Part shown: one piece after another, positions 9,735 to 18,421 of the stretch
How positions within the stretch are numbered: the stretch's first letter is position 1
How the letters are laid out: each line of letters begins with the position of its first letter
Source: Pinibacter aurantiacus
Lineage (GTDB): Bacteria; Bacteroidota; Bacteroidia; Chitinophagales; Chitinophagaceae
Length of the DNA stretch: 64,000 bases
Assembly: GCF_019130065.1 (NCBI RefSeq)
Contig: NZ_JAHSPG010000013.1
Coordinates: 372,001 to 436,000 of the forward strand
Reading direction: 5' to 3'
Translations under genes and position numbers: made by a program
The notes under the pieces: model-generated
What the model saw: the letters and a program-made list of their open reading frames with translations, nothing else
Database searches by the model: none
Told to the model about the DNA's origin: nothing

Positions 9735-11033
9735 CTAGGCAGTCTCTAAGTCTTTAACATTTACTGTTTGCGGTTTCTTATACGCTATTCGCGATCCTTT
9801 TTTTGCATAGTATATTACATACACATAACAAGCTACCGGAAACAGGTACGACAAACGAATATCTCCCCTATCCGACAATATGCCCATCAACGGCGGCACT
9901 ATTGCACCACCTACAATTCCCATGATCAACAATGAAGAAGCTGCTTTTGTATAAGCGCCAAGATCCTTAATGCTCAATGTGAATATCAGCGGATACATAA
10001 CGGAGGTAAACAAACCTACCAATACGAGCAAGTACAACGACCAATAACCCGGCGCCAATATTGCCAGTCCTACACATGCACAGGCTCCTCCCGCGGATAT
10101 CACCAACATGCGCGGAGCCGGAGCCTTTTTGAGCAGCCACGAACCGCTCAACCTGCCCGCTAAAACGAGTAACATGAACAACGAAATAAACAAGGCCGCT
10201 TTCCTTTCTCCCAACCCTTCCAGGTTCATTGATTTTGCATAACGGATAAAGAAACTAACAATGCCTACTTCTGCTCCTACATAAGCGAAGACCGCCAATG
10301 CGCCGAGGTACGCATGCCTGTAACGAAAAACATTTTTGAATTTATATTGCTCATCAGTATTCTCCTGAATGGAGGGCAGTTTTATAAACAGAATACAGAT
10401 TGACACCAATAAAAAAAACACGGCCAAAGCAATGTAAGGCAGCTTTACAAGCGAGGCTTCGTTTGTGAGGAACTGATTCAATTGCTCCGGTGGGTATGCG
10501 TTGATCTCTGCAGTGGAAACATCTTTTTCATGTAGCAATAATAATGAGGCAACATATGGGGCTCCTATGGCACCACATGAACCTATCGCTGCCGACAAGC
10601 TCAACCTGCTTGATGCGCCTTCAGGCGCGCCTAACTTTGCGACGTAAGGAGTGGCAGCCGTTTCCAAAAATGTAAAACCTGCTGCCATAATAAACAACGC
10701 ACCCAAAAACAACGGATAGTATCGTGTTTGCGCGGCTGGATAAAACAGGCAGGCTCCTACACATGCAATCACCAAACCAGCTACCATGCCGGCTTTATAT
10801 CCTTTGCGACGGATATACATTCCCGCCGGCAGCGCCAATAAAAAATAGGCACCAAAAAAAGCGGATTGAATAAAAGTTGATTGTACATCAGTAAGTCTGC
10901 AGGCTCTTTTCAAATGCGGTATTAAAACATCATTGATGTTTCTGCACATGTTCCATAAAAACATCAACGTCATTACGATGATAAAGGGCACTATGTACTT
11001 CTCGTTTTTGTTTCGAGGTAATTGATTTTCCAT
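9735..11033 (-). CDS. fucP: FucP-type MFS sugar:H+ symporter, probable L-fucose permease
   Basis: 432 aa with 12 predicted membrane spans and no signal peptide. N-terminal FIIVMTLMFLWNMCRNINDVLIPHLKRA matches the FucP family helix 1 (sugar MFS), where an Asp/Asn in this helix is part of the substrate path. AFFGAYFLLALPAG and LETAATPYVAKLG are also family-like. Flanking fucosidase, mutarotase and FucD genes support L-fucose as substrate. Related family members carry glucose, galactose or N-acetylglucosamine, so specificity rests on context. Confidence 0.85.
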   Translation of the reverse strand: MENQLPRNKNEKYIVPFIIVMTLMFLWNMCRNINDVLIPHLKRACRLTDVQSTFIQSAFFGAYFLLALPAGMYIRRKGYKAGMVAGLVIACVGACLFYPAAQTRYYPLFLGALFIMAAGFTFLETAATPYVAKLGAPEGASSRLSLSAAIGSCGAIGAPYVASLLLLHEKDVSTAEINAYPPEQLNQFLTNEASLVKLPYIALAVFFLLVSICILFIKLPSIQENTDEQYKFKNVFRYRHAYLGALAVFAYVGAEVGIVSFFIRYAKSMNLEGLGERKAALFISLFMLLVLAGRLSGSWLLKKAPAPRMLVISAGGACACVGLAILAPGYWSLYLLVLVGLFTSVMYPLIFTLSIKDLGAYTKAASSLLIMGIVGGAIVPPLMGILSDRGDIRLSYLFPVACYVYVIYYAKKGSRIAYKKPQTVNVKDLETA

Positions 11034-11157
11034 TGTTATGCAAGCAATACGTTTTTAATTCAATTAATAATCAATAGAGCTGCATCCCCTATTGAATCTA
11101 ACAGCTCTAATTTTTTAAACAGTTTTGCAACACCGTTTCTATCTGCATGTCACCCTA

Positions 11158-11192
11158 TTAATTCTTAATTATTAATTATTAATTTTTAGTTG
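11158..11192. repeat. AATTATTAATT word arm downstream of the mutarotase
   Basis: Tandem of TTAATTATTAATTATTAATT words. On the minus strand it begins about eight bases after the mutarotase stop (CTGTAAGGTCAACTAAAAATTAATAATT). No clear partner arm within the gap. Confidence 0.6.
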
Positions 11193-11195
11193 ACC

Positions 11196-11531
11196 TTACA
11201 GTCTGAAAATTCGTTTCATCTCCACCCAATGCTCATCAGGTGCAGCAAATGCCGGCCTCTGCTGCAGCGTATTCATTAGTGCTGCCCATTCTTTCTGACG
11301 CGGCAAGCTCGCCATTTTTTCAAAGCCACTTTTCAACTCAAATTCATCAACCGTTTCCATCAACATCACCAGTCTTGTCGACACACGGTAAATATCCATC
11401 GTTAATATGCCACACGCTTTAATACCTTCCGGAATCTCCGGCCATATTATATCTTGTCGATGATAATGTTCATAGGCTTCTATCAACTCATCATCGTTCT
11501 TTAAGTCAAGCGTTAAGCAGAATTTTTTCAT
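11196..11531 (-). CDS. RhaM-family mutarotase, probable L-fucose mutarotase
   Basis: 111 aa, the usual size for the L-rhamnose mutarotase family (formerly DUF718). The signature YHRQDIIWPEIPEGIKACGI (residues 23-42) contains the His and Trp-Pro-Glu of the active-site region, with WAALMNTLQ near the C-terminus. It would interconvert alpha and beta pyranose anomers of the imported sugar. Members of this family act on L-rhamnose or L-fucose; placement between the fucose permease and fuconate dehydratase favours L-fucose. Cytoplasmic. Confidence 0.85.
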   Translation of the reverse strand: MKKFCLTLDLKNDDELIEAYEHYHRQDIIWPEIPEGIKACGILTMDIYRVSTRLVMLMETVDEFELKSGFEKMASLPRQKEWAALMNTLQQRPAFAAPDEHWVEMKRIFRL

Positions 11532-11568
11532 GGATTGAATTTTTAAGTTTTGAATTACATCCTATTCA

Positions 11569-11624
11569 GGGCGAATTCAATTCGCCCCTACGGGCGCCCC
11601 ATTTTCAACTTTCAATTTTCAATT
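11569..11624. repeat. TTGAAAA word plus GTAG...CTAC palindrome at the fucD 3' end
   Basis: On the minus strand, the fucD stop TAA (11623-11625) opens the word TAATTGAAAATTGAAAGTTG, then ATGGGGCGCCC, then GTAG and the hairpin GGGCGAAT/ATTCGCCC (11569-11591). The same arrangement follows the SDR stop at 12948-13006, an approximately 44-bp direct repeat. Confidence 0.8.
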
Positions 11625-12843
11625 ACTTCAAATCACAAGAACTCCCCGGCTCCTGGGGTGTTTCATACACGCCGTTCTTCACAATTACCGGATGTACAAA
11701 ATGTTTTTGCAAATGCGGAATATGTTCCAGGAACAAGGCTTCGTGTCCCATGCTAATATGATTGAACAACACAAGGTGCTGATGCAATTGTCCCATATCT
11801 CCCACATGCGGCACTACAGGCACGCCATATTTTTTTGCCAACAAGCTCACGGTAATAAACTCACTTACACCACCAACCCTCACGGCATCTACTTGTATAA
11901 ACCCGGCACACTTAGCCTGCAAATAATTTTTAAATATCAGCCTGTTTGGCACGTGCTCACCCAAAGCCAACTTCATAGGAGCAATGGCATCCGCCAACAC
12001 TTTATGCGCAAACACGTCATCGGGGTGAGTTGGTTCTTCTATCCAATAAGGATTCATCGGCCTCAACATTTCGCATATGCGCAATGCCTGGTTCAATGTC
12101 CATTGCTGATTGGCATCCAGCATAATCTTTGCATCATGGCCCATCGCTTCTCTTACAATATGCGCTCTTCTTACATCTCGCTGAGAATCTTCACTACCCA
12201 CTTTCAACTTCACCGCATTAAAGCCTGCATCGATTGCTTTTTTACAATTTTCTTTTACTTTATCGTCGCTATAGTTGAACCAACCAATAGAGGTATCATA
12301 TCCTGGATATCCTTTTTCGATGATCGACATCCTTCCATTGGCATGTTCCTGTTGCGCACGCAACATTGTTTTCGCCTGCTCTTCGGTAAGCTCTTCATCC
12401 AGGTAACTTAAATCAAGTGTGGCAACAACTTCTTCCGGTGTTAACGTTGTCAGCAATTTCCATAATGGCACTCCTCTTTTTTTTGCCCACAAGTCAAAGC
12501 ATGCGTTGGTAACCGATGCCAGCGCAAGTTGCACCACTCCTTTATGTGGACCTAGCCAACGGAACTGTTGCTCATTGGATAATGCTCTCGAGAGTCTTCC
12601 AAAGTCAGACATTATTTCTTCTATATCCTTTCCCTCTAATTGTTGTGCATAAAATGATGCCGCTTTGCATACCAGATCGTTTCCTTCTCCTAAAGTAAAT
12701 GCCAATCCCACACCTACCAGTCCGCTATCATCTACCAGGTTTGTTACGGCATATGAATACACGGGATCTTTATGAATAGCATCACTACCCGCACCCGCTG
12801 CCAATGGAAATCTCCTGTCATCAATTCGTATATGTTTGATCAT
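11623..12843 (-). CDS. fucD: L-fuconate dehydratase (enolase superfamily)
   Basis: 406 aa from the ATG at 12843; the frame extends to 12909 only through repeat sequence. FucD/ENOSF1-type enolase. The capping domain (1-140) has FRWLGPHKGVVQLALASVTNA. The barrel has the Lys-x-Lys motif K212-L-K214, metal ligands in MLDANQQW (D243), WIEEPTHPDD (E269) and GEH (E296), and the catalytic His346 in PHVGDMG. It dehydrates L-fuconate to 2-keto-3-deoxy-L-fuconate. The C-terminus (PGSSCDLK) seems 10-15 residues shorter than I expect for the family and ends exactly at a repeat. Confidence 0.92.
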   Translation of the reverse strand: MIKHIRIDDRRFPLAAGAGSDAIHKDPVYSYAVTNLVDDSGLVGVGLAFTLGEGNDLVCKAASFYAQQLEGKDIEEIMSDFGRLSRALSNEQQFRWLGPHKGVVQLALASVTNACFDLWAKKRGVPLWKLLTTLTPEEVVATLDLSYLDEELTEEQAKTMLRAQQEHANGRMSIIEKGYPGYDTSIGWFNYSDDKVKENCKKAIDAGFNAVKLKVGSEDSQRDVRRAHIVREAMGHDAKIMLDANQQWTLNQALRICEMLRPMNPYWIEEPTHPDDVFAHKVLADAIAPMKLALGEHVPNRLIFKNYLQAKCAGFIQVDAVRVGGVSEFITVSLLAKKYGVPVVPHVGDMGQLHQHLVLFNHISMGHEALFLEHIPHLQKHFVHPVIVKNGVYETPQEPGSSCDLK

Positions 12844-12887
12844 TGTTCCTTTTTTTAGCTTAATTCTTAAGAAGTTTTGACTGATTC

Positions 12888-13006
12888 GCAAATTTGAGAG
12901 CGAATGCAATTCACAAATTTGAGGGCGAATGCAATTCGCAAATTTGAGGGCGAATGCAATTCGCCCCTACTGCACCCCATTTTCAACTTTCAATTTTCAA
13001 TTTTCA
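12888..13006. repeat. Three 25-bp tandem units with palindromes, plus TTGAAAA word at the SDR 3' end
   Basis: 12888-12970 contains three tandem 25-bp units with the palindromic core GAGGGCGAATGCAATTCG; the last ends in GCCCCTAC (12963-12970). 12979-13006 is a TTTTCAATTTTCAA word. On the minus strand the SDR stop TGA is part of the word (AGTTGAAAATTGAAAATTG). Confidence 0.85.
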
Positions 13007-13768
13007 ACTCCTCCTATAACCCAATTCCGCACCACCACTCACAGGCATAATACAACCTGTTACGAACGAGGCTTTATCGGAACATAAAAACACACATGCG
13101 TCTGCAATTACATCGCCCTGCGGGCAAAACCCAAGCAAATGAATATCGTTTAAATAATTTTCAATCTCTTCGGTATTCCTTTGTTCGTCTGCCCACTTGC
13201 GCAACATAGGTGTCCACACACCCGCCGGTGCCACTGTATTCACTCTTATACCAAACGGCGCATAGTCTATTGCCATGGATTTTGTCAGTGCATTTACTGC
13301 GCCTTTAGTAGCAGCATATACCGCATGATCTGCCTGGCCCATGCTGCCAACCATACTGCCTGTATTGAGTATGCAGCCACCGCTGTCCTTTAAATATTCA
13401 AGTCCGTATTTTGTAGTGAGATAAATACTGAAAAGATTTACGTCCATTAATCTTCGCCATTCCATCATGGACGTTTCGTGCAGGGCCTTCGCCGGATTTG
13501 CGATACCTGCATTGTTATGAATGCAGTTAAGTACACCGTAACGGGAAATAACTTTTTCTATGGCATCTTCTATTTGTACAGCGTCCGACACGTCGCAAAC
13601 AACACCCATATGATCGTTGCCTATTTCCAGCATCAGACTATTTAATGCAGTGGCGTCAACATCCAACACCGCAACCAAAGCACCTTCTTTCACGTATGCT
13701 TTTACGCATGCATATCCAATTCCGCTGGCACCGCCCGTAACCAGGATAACTCTTTTTTCCAATAACAT
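13004..13768 (-). CDS. Short-chain dehydrogenase, probable L-fucose dehydrogenase
   Basis: 254 aa from the ATG at 13768. Classical SDR: NAD-binding TGGASGIG (residues 11-18), NNAG, catalytic Ser in LNTGSMVGSMG, YAATKGA (Tyr-x-x-x-Lys), and a C-terminus PVSGGAELGYRRS. From memory, the GQA..Y.ATKGA, GVWTPM and SGGAELGY blocks are close to vertebrate HSD17B14, reported to be an L-fucose dehydrogenase. That would make this the first oxidative step, fucose to fucono-lactone, upstream of FucD. The alternative is 2-keto-3-deoxy-L-fuconate dehydrogenase of the same pathway. First gene of the minus-strand run. Confidence 0.8.
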   Translation of the reverse strand: MLLEKRVILVTGGASGIGYACVKAYVKEGALVAVLDVDATALNSLMLEIGNDHMGVVCDVSDAVQIEDAIEKVISRYGVLNCIHNNAGIANPAKALHETSMMEWRRLMDVNLFSIYLTTKYGLEYLKDSGGCILNTGSMVGSMGQADHAVYAATKGAVNALTKSMAIDYAPFGIRVNTVAPAGVWTPMLRKWADEQRNTEEIENYLNDIHLLGFCPQGDVIADACVFLCSDKASFVTGCIMPVSGGAELGYRRS

Positions 13769-13904
13769 ATAGCAACAATCAATTTTCAGTAACAAAAAAA
13801 GAGATAATTATCAAGCAAAGATTTCGTTTCGTTTCCAAAACCTGCACTATTTTACCATTAATAATCTACTTTTATTGTTCATAAAGAATATTTACAGCTG
13901 GCAT
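13769..13904. promoter_or_regulatory. Divergent regulatory region between AraC gene and fucose run
   Basis: 136-bp AT-rich spacer between two divergent starts. The layout (AraC-type activator on one side, eight-gene catabolic run on the other) makes this the expected control region. I see no clear repeat operator or standard Bacteroidota promoter pair that I could assign with confidence. Confidence 0.4.
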
Positions 13905-14771
13905 ATGAAACCAATTCTTCTTAAAATAACGTCGGGTCCTTCGGTATCATTCAGTGCCCGGACCGATGCTAAATCTTACAAGAACAATAACTGGCATTAC
14001 CACCCGGAGATTGAATTGATCCATGTGGTAAAAGGCGAGGGTACTTTGTTTGCAGGAGATGGCATGCATTATTTCAAAAATGGCGATTTGGTATTGATTG
14101 GCAGCATGTTGCCGCATTACTGGAAATTCGATGATCCCTACACCCTTACCGAAAAGCCTTTAAAATCTTACATCGAACTGACACAATTCAGGGATGATTT
14201 TTGGGGGAAAAATTTCTTAGAGCTACCGGAAAATCAAAAAATAGCTTCTCTTTTGGAACGGGCTCAAAAAGGAATGGTGCTGAAAGGTCCCAAAACATTA
14301 GCTGTCAAAAACCTTTTGAAAGACCTGACCACCGCGACTGAAACGAGGCGTATCATTTTGTTGCTGGAAATATTATACACTCTTGCTGAATTCAGGAAGT
14401 GGCAATACATAGCATCTGATTACAGCAGTGTTACTTCTGAAGTACAATCCGACCGCATCAATGCTGTTTACAATTACACACTTCGCAATTTCAAAGAAAA
14501 GATCAATATCAAAACACTGGCTGACATAACCAACATGACGCCCAATTCATTTTGTCGTTATTTCAAATCCTGCACACGTAAAAGCTACTCGCAGTTCGTA
14601 ATGGAACTCCGTATTGGTCATGCCTGCAAGTTATTATCCGAAGGAAGAAAAAGCATTAAAGAGGTTTGCTACGAAAGCGGATTCAACAGCTTCACATTAT
14701 TCAACCGCCAGTTCAAAAAATCAAAAGGACTGCCGCCTAATGAGTACAAGAAGAGCATGCAACTCGAATAA
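13905..14771 (+). CDS. AraC-family transcriptional regulator of the glycan run
   Basis: 288 aa from the ATG at 13905 (MKPILLKITSG). N-terminal cupin domain (about 15-100) with NNWHYHPEIELIHVVKGEGT, which is the likely sugar-sensing part, and a C-terminal double helix-turn-helix (about 190-285) with IKTLADITNMTPNSFCRYFK and IKEVCYESGFNSFTLFNRQFKK. Divergent from the fucose genes, so it probably activates them in response to L-fucose or an intermediate; the effector is inferred. Its stop codon begins the AATTTGAAAA repeat. Confidence 0.88.
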   Translation: MKPILLKITSGPSVSFSARTDAKSYKNNNWHYHPEIELIHVVKGEGTLFAGDGMHYFKNGDLVLIGSMLPHYWKFDDPYTLTEKPLKSYIELTQFRDDFWGKNFLELPENQKIASLLERAQKGMVLKGPKTLAVKNLLKDLTTATETRRIILLLEILYTLAEFRKWQYIASDYSSVTSEVQSDRINAVYNYTLRNFKEKINIKTLADITNMTPNSFCRYFKSCTRKSYSQFVMELRIGHACKLLSEGRKSIKEVCYESGFNSFTLFNRQFKKSKGLPPNEYKKSMQLE

Positions 14772-14926
14772 TTTGAAAATTTGAAAATGTGCTAATTTGA
14801 AAATTCTTTATGTGCGACTTTCATTATAAATTCGACACAGGTTGTTCCGCATGAATGAATGAGAATTGATAAGCATGCCGAACAGAATGCATTTTCAAAT
14901 TTTCAAATCTTCAAATTTTCAAATTA
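14769..14926. repeat. Inverted repeat of AATTTGAAAA words between convergent genes
   Basis: Left arm 14769-14806 (TAATTTGAAAATTTGAAAATG and more); right arm 14890-14926 is its complement. The araC stop TAA is the first codon of the left arm, and the TPR gene stop on the minus strand lies 5 bases before the right arm. The 83-bp centre is unrelated sequence. Confidence 0.85.
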
Positions 14927-14929
14927 AAC

Positions 14930-16495
14930 TCACCTGCATTCTCTATCAATTTCAGCATCTCTGGAATCGCCGAGAGCTATACCTTTTGCATAATCCTCAC
15001 AACCTCCTTTTTTGTCTCCACTATTTATTTTTGACATAGCCCTGAACCGCAACGCCTGCAGATTTTTAGGTTCGCTTTTAAGGACCATGTTAAAATCTTC
15101 AATGGCACCCTTGAAGTCATTAAGATTTGCTCTGACCTGGCCGCGGCCGTTGTAACTTCTTACATTGTTAACTGAAGAATCCAATTTAATGGCAGCATTG
15201 AAATCTGCTAATGCCTCCTCAAAATCACTAAGCATTAATCTGCAAAGGCCACGATTATAATAACCATCCAAATTCGCAATATCCATTTGAAGGGCCACAT
15301 CGAAATCTTTGATCGCGCCCAGATAATCTTTTAGTTCAAGTTTACTATAACCGCCATGTAAAAAATTCTCGACGTCCGCCCAACGAAAATGTCGCGCCTG
15401 TTCAAAGTCTGCAATAGCGGCTGCATAATTTTGTAAATGATAATTGGCGATGCCTCTGTATGAGAAATACTCACCGATATAAGGGTTCATGGCAATTGCC
15501 TTATCAAAATCTTTTATTGCACCTTTTGTGTCGTTCATTCTTGCTTTTGACACTCCTCTGTGCGAATAATAATAGTCAGATGGTTGCAGATTGATTGCCG
15601 TGTCATAATTAGCAATTGCTTTTGCATAATTTTCCAATTGTCCATAAGCATTGCCGCGCCGCGCATACAAGTCAGCCTGATCGGATTGCATACGAATAGC
15701 CTTGTTGAGATAATTAAGTTGCAGATCATATTTCTGAGCGCTTTCCGCTTCTTTTGATAAAGCAACATAATCGTCGAGGATCAAATATTTGCGGCACCCC
15801 ATTTTAGCAATCTTAACTCGCAGAGACTCTTGAAATAACATTGCTTTTTCCAGGTCTGCACATGCACCAACAGTATCTTTCAATCTAAATTTTGTGCTCG
15901 CCCGGTTTAAAAACACCTCTTCCATATCATGTTCTATTTCCAATGCCTTGTTGTAATCGTTTAATGAAGCCGTATAATTATGCAAATGAAAATTGGCTAT
16001 ACCACGGTTCAAATAAGGGCTTGCATAATTAGAACTAAGATCGATCGCCCTGTTGAAATCTTTCACTCCTCCAACATAATCTTCAAGCATTGTTTTTGTC
16101 AAACCCCGATTGTTATAATTTTTGGGATCGTAGGGAGAATGAAGCACTTGTTTATCATAATCCTCCAACGCACCTTTATAATCCATCACATTGAATTTTG
16201 CGGTGGCGCTGTAATAAAAATCATTGGTATTGGTAGGATCAAGCTCCTGCGTTTTATCAAAATCCACAATTGCCTCATAATACCTGCCCATGCGAAAAAA
16301 CACAAGACCTCTGAGACTATAGCACTGGGATTCGTTGCTGTCGAGCACAATGGCTTGACGTAAAAAACCGAGCGCAGCATCATAATCCTTCGCCTGGTAT
16401 TTTTTCACGGCCTGATTATAATACATCTCAACGGTTTGACAGTAAGAGAAATAAGTATTCGTAAAAATGAAAAAGAATAGTAATAGATTTTTCAT
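14930..16495 (-). CDS. Secreted protein with about 13 TPR repeats
   Basis: 521 aa. Signal peptide (MKNLLLFFFIFTNTYFSYCQ), then tandem 34-residue TPR units to the C-terminus, with repeated patterns such as NRGLTKTMLEDYVGGVKDFN and SYRGIANYHLQNYAAAIADF. A break near residues 215-260 (VGACADLEKAML, YLILDDYVALSKEAES) separates two TPR blocks. Probably a periplasmic scaffold; partners unknown. It is unusually long for a pure TPR protein and related in repeat sequence to the gene at 607. Confidence 0.85.
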   Translation of the reverse strand: MKNLLLFFFIFTNTYFSYCQTVEMYYNQAVKKYQAKDYDAALGFLRQAIVLDSNESQCYSLRGLVFFRMGRYYEAIVDFDKTQELDPTNTNDFYYSATAKFNVMDYKGALEDYDKQVLHSPYDPKNYNNRGLTKTMLEDYVGGVKDFNRAIDLSSNYASPYLNRGIANFHLHNYTASLNDYNKALEIEHDMEEVFLNRASTKFRLKDTVGACADLEKAMLFQESLRVKIAKMGCRKYLILDDYVALSKEAESAQKYDLQLNYLNKAIRMQSDQADLYARRGNAYGQLENYAKAIANYDTAINLQPSDYYYSHRGVSKARMNDTKGAIKDFDKAIAMNPYIGEYFSYRGIANYHLQNYAAAIADFEQARHFRWADVENFLHGGYSKLELKDYLGAIKDFDVALQMDIANLDGYYNRGLCRLMLSDFEEALADFNAAIKLDSSVNNVRSYNGRGQVRANLNDFKGAIEDFNMVLKSEPKNLQALRFRAMSKINSGDKKGGCEDYAKGIALGDSRDAEIDRECR

Positions 16496-16641
16496 AGGTT
16501 AAAGTTGTAAGAGGTCCAAAATTTGCATGGTTTACCTACAAATAACATATTTTCATTCCAACATAGCAAAAATTGTGAACTATTGCAATTCATTACAACC
16601 AAACATTTTTATCCAAAAGCTAATCAGCAAAAAATTCGTTT

Positions 16642-17028
16642 ATGAAACCAAAAAAAATATGGGCCAATTTCAGCGTTCAAAACCTGGAACGCACCACCAC
16701 ATTTTATAAACAACTTGGATTTAAACACAATGGAGCGTCGGAGCAATTGACCAGCTTTTTCTTTGGCGACGAAAACTTCATCATCCACTTCTTTTTAAAG
16801 GACATACTTGAACTCGCTATGAAAGGGCCAATAGCTGATGCAAAAGCCGCAAATGAAATTATTTTCACCATTTCAGCAGATAGCAAAGAAGAAGTCGACA
16901 ACTGGGAAAAAGAAATACAGCAAGCCGGCGGAATAATAGTTTCCAGACCCGAAGAATTTGGAAAAAATTATTACGGTTTCGTATTTGCAGATCCCGATGG
17001 CCATAAGTTCAATGTGTTCTATATGTAA
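16642..17028 (+). CDS. VOC-superfamily (glyoxalase/bleomycin-resistance-like) protein
   Basis: 128 aa with two beta-alpha-beta-beta-beta modules: WANFSVQNLERTTTFYKQLG (residues 7-26) and the C-terminal YGFVFADPDGHKFNVFYM, in which DPDGH is typical. Family members are metal enzymes (glyoxalases, dioxygenases) or resistance proteins; this one resembles uncharacterised PhnB/lactoylglutathione-lyase-like proteins. Ends 17 bp before the end of the convergent DUF3179 gene. Confidence 0.8.
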   Translation: MKPKKIWANFSVQNLERTTTFYKQLGFKHNGASEQLTSFFFGDENFIIHFFLKDILELAMKGPIADAKAANEIIFTISADSKEEVDNWEKEIQQAGGIIVSRPEEFGKNYYGFVFADPDGHKFNVFYM

Positions 17029-17044
17029 CCGGTTAACCACAACT

Positions 17045-18226
17045 CTAATCCCTCATCGTATATGGATGAAACGTGTGCCACGAGTGCCAAAACTCCTGGT
17101 ATGCCTGTACTGCGCTCAATTGCTTTCCCTGCAAAGGGCCGCTTATACATACACCTGAACTGTTCCACAGTGAATGCGTATCAATGTCTGTTATTTCACC
17201 ATTACTTCCACCCTTTTGAAAGTTCAATGCATTGCCGTTAATGGTTCTGTTTAAAACATGAAAGGATGCCGTATCTGCATCGAGTGTAATAAGCAAAGGC
17301 AACCCGGGTATTGAATCCTGGATCATTTTCTGCTGCACGAGCACATTCCAGTCATAAGCTTTCGCCTCATCATTATGCACCACGCCCACTACCCACGATT
17401 TGAATTTCCATGAACCGGAATCTCTTTTTTCAAGACCACTTGCAATGATGCCTTTATCGTAGGCTGCAAGATCTGCGTATTGTTTATTGAAAATAGTATC
17501 GGGCTGCAGGACCGCAGAGTTTGGATGTGATATTAACCAGGTAGATAATGTAGATTGCTGTGAAGGAATTTCCGTTAACCGTTTTCCTTTCAATTTTCCT
17601 GCAATGGCTTCACCGGTTACTTGTCGCCACCAGCTTTTCGTAGTAGCATCTTCAAACATAGCATTGAAATGATCCATACCAACGAGGCGGAAGTTTTCGG
17701 GCTTGCCATCAACCATAGGACTGAATACCCTGCCTGTTCTGCAAACGGTGCAATAGGTAATCATTACTGGAACATTGCCTACTGTATCTCTAACCTGGTG
17801 ATGGTAACCAATGATCTGAACAGGATAGGCTTTGGCTTCCCCATTTATTTCTACACCAATTACAAGTTTATCGTTGCTTACATGATTGGCAGCTGCCTGG
17901 GCAAACGTAGTGGTAACAGGTTGGTAAAACATCTTATCTGCCTGGAACCTGTAGTTAAACATGAAAAAAATAAAAGCGTACAACAACAATGGAATAGTTA
18001 CGACAACCTTCTTCCAAATTTTAGAATACTTAAACACCTGCCATACAGGGTATGCGATCAACAGCAAGCCTACTATGCGCAACCACTTGATATTGTTGTG
18101 CAGCCAGTATGCAATATCTATTGTATCACTTTTTTGACTGCCGGGAAATGGCATGATGAAATACACTCGCAATATTTCAACCGCAAAAAGAAGTAAAAGA
18201 CCAAAGAGAAGAAGGAATCTTTTCAT
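17045..18226 (-). CDS. DUF3179-domain membrane-anchored protein
   Basis: 393 aa. N-terminal membrane segments at about 3-22, 50-65 and 72-92, then a large domain with the DUF3179 hallmark blocks: YPVQIIGYHHQVRDTVG, VMITYCTVCRTGRVF and LVGMDHFNAMFEDATTKSWW. The Cys-x-x-Cys in TYCTVC suggests metal or redox chemistry, but the function of the family is unknown. The domain probably faces the periplasm. Confidence 0.85.
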   Translation of the reverse strand: MKRFLLLFGLLLLFAVEILRVYFIMPFPGSQKSDTIDIAYWLHNNIKWLRIVGLLLIAYPVWQVFKYSKIWKKVVVTIPLLLYAFIFFMFNYRFQADKMFYQPVTTTFAQAAANHVSNDKLVIGVEINGEAKAYPVQIIGYHHQVRDTVGNVPVMITYCTVCRTGRVFSPMVDGKPENFRLVGMDHFNAMFEDATTKSWWRQVTGEAIAGKLKGKRLTEIPSQQSTLSTWLISHPNSAVLQPDTIFNKQYADLAAYDKGIIASGLEKRDSGSWKFKSWVVGVVHNDEAKAYDWNVLVQQKMIQDSIPGLPLLITLDADTASFHVLNRTINGNALNFQKGGSNGEITDIDTHSLWNSSGVCISGPLQGKQLSAVQAYQEFWHSWHTFHPYTMRD

Positions 18227-18331
18227 ATAGCAATTGTTTGGGGTAAAATGGGTCTGTTGACAATACAGACTTCATAAGATACAAAACAAAACGGGTAATG
18301 CAATTATCGGCTTGTTGCTGTGCGGGAGTTT

Positions 18332-18421
18332 TTTTACCACTAAGACACTAAGGGCACTAAGTTTACTAAGAGAAGCTCAACTTTGGACAACCCTTAGTGA
18401 TGCTTAGTGTCCTTAGTGCGG
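18332..18421. repeat. CACTAAGG inverted-repeat element (third copy)
   Basis: Left arm TTTACCACTAAGACACTAAGG from 18332, right arm CTTAGTGTCCTTAGTGCGG to 18420. Shares its arms with the elements at 59701 and 60261 but has a different centre. On the minus strand the stop of the 124-aa gene (CACTAA) is part of the arm. Confidence 0.85.

Noticed and set aside
11692-12411. 239-codon open frame on the plus strand
   Set aside because: Lies wholly inside the well-supported fucD gene on the other strand and has biased His/Ile/Phe content typical of an antisense frame.
12888-12970. Possible CRISPR-like direct repeats
   Set aside because: Three 25-bp tandem units without unique spacers; they are palindromic repeat copies.
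17621-18196. 191-codon plus-strand frame
   Set aside because: Antisense shadow of the DUF3179 gene, whose signature blocks are on the minus strand.
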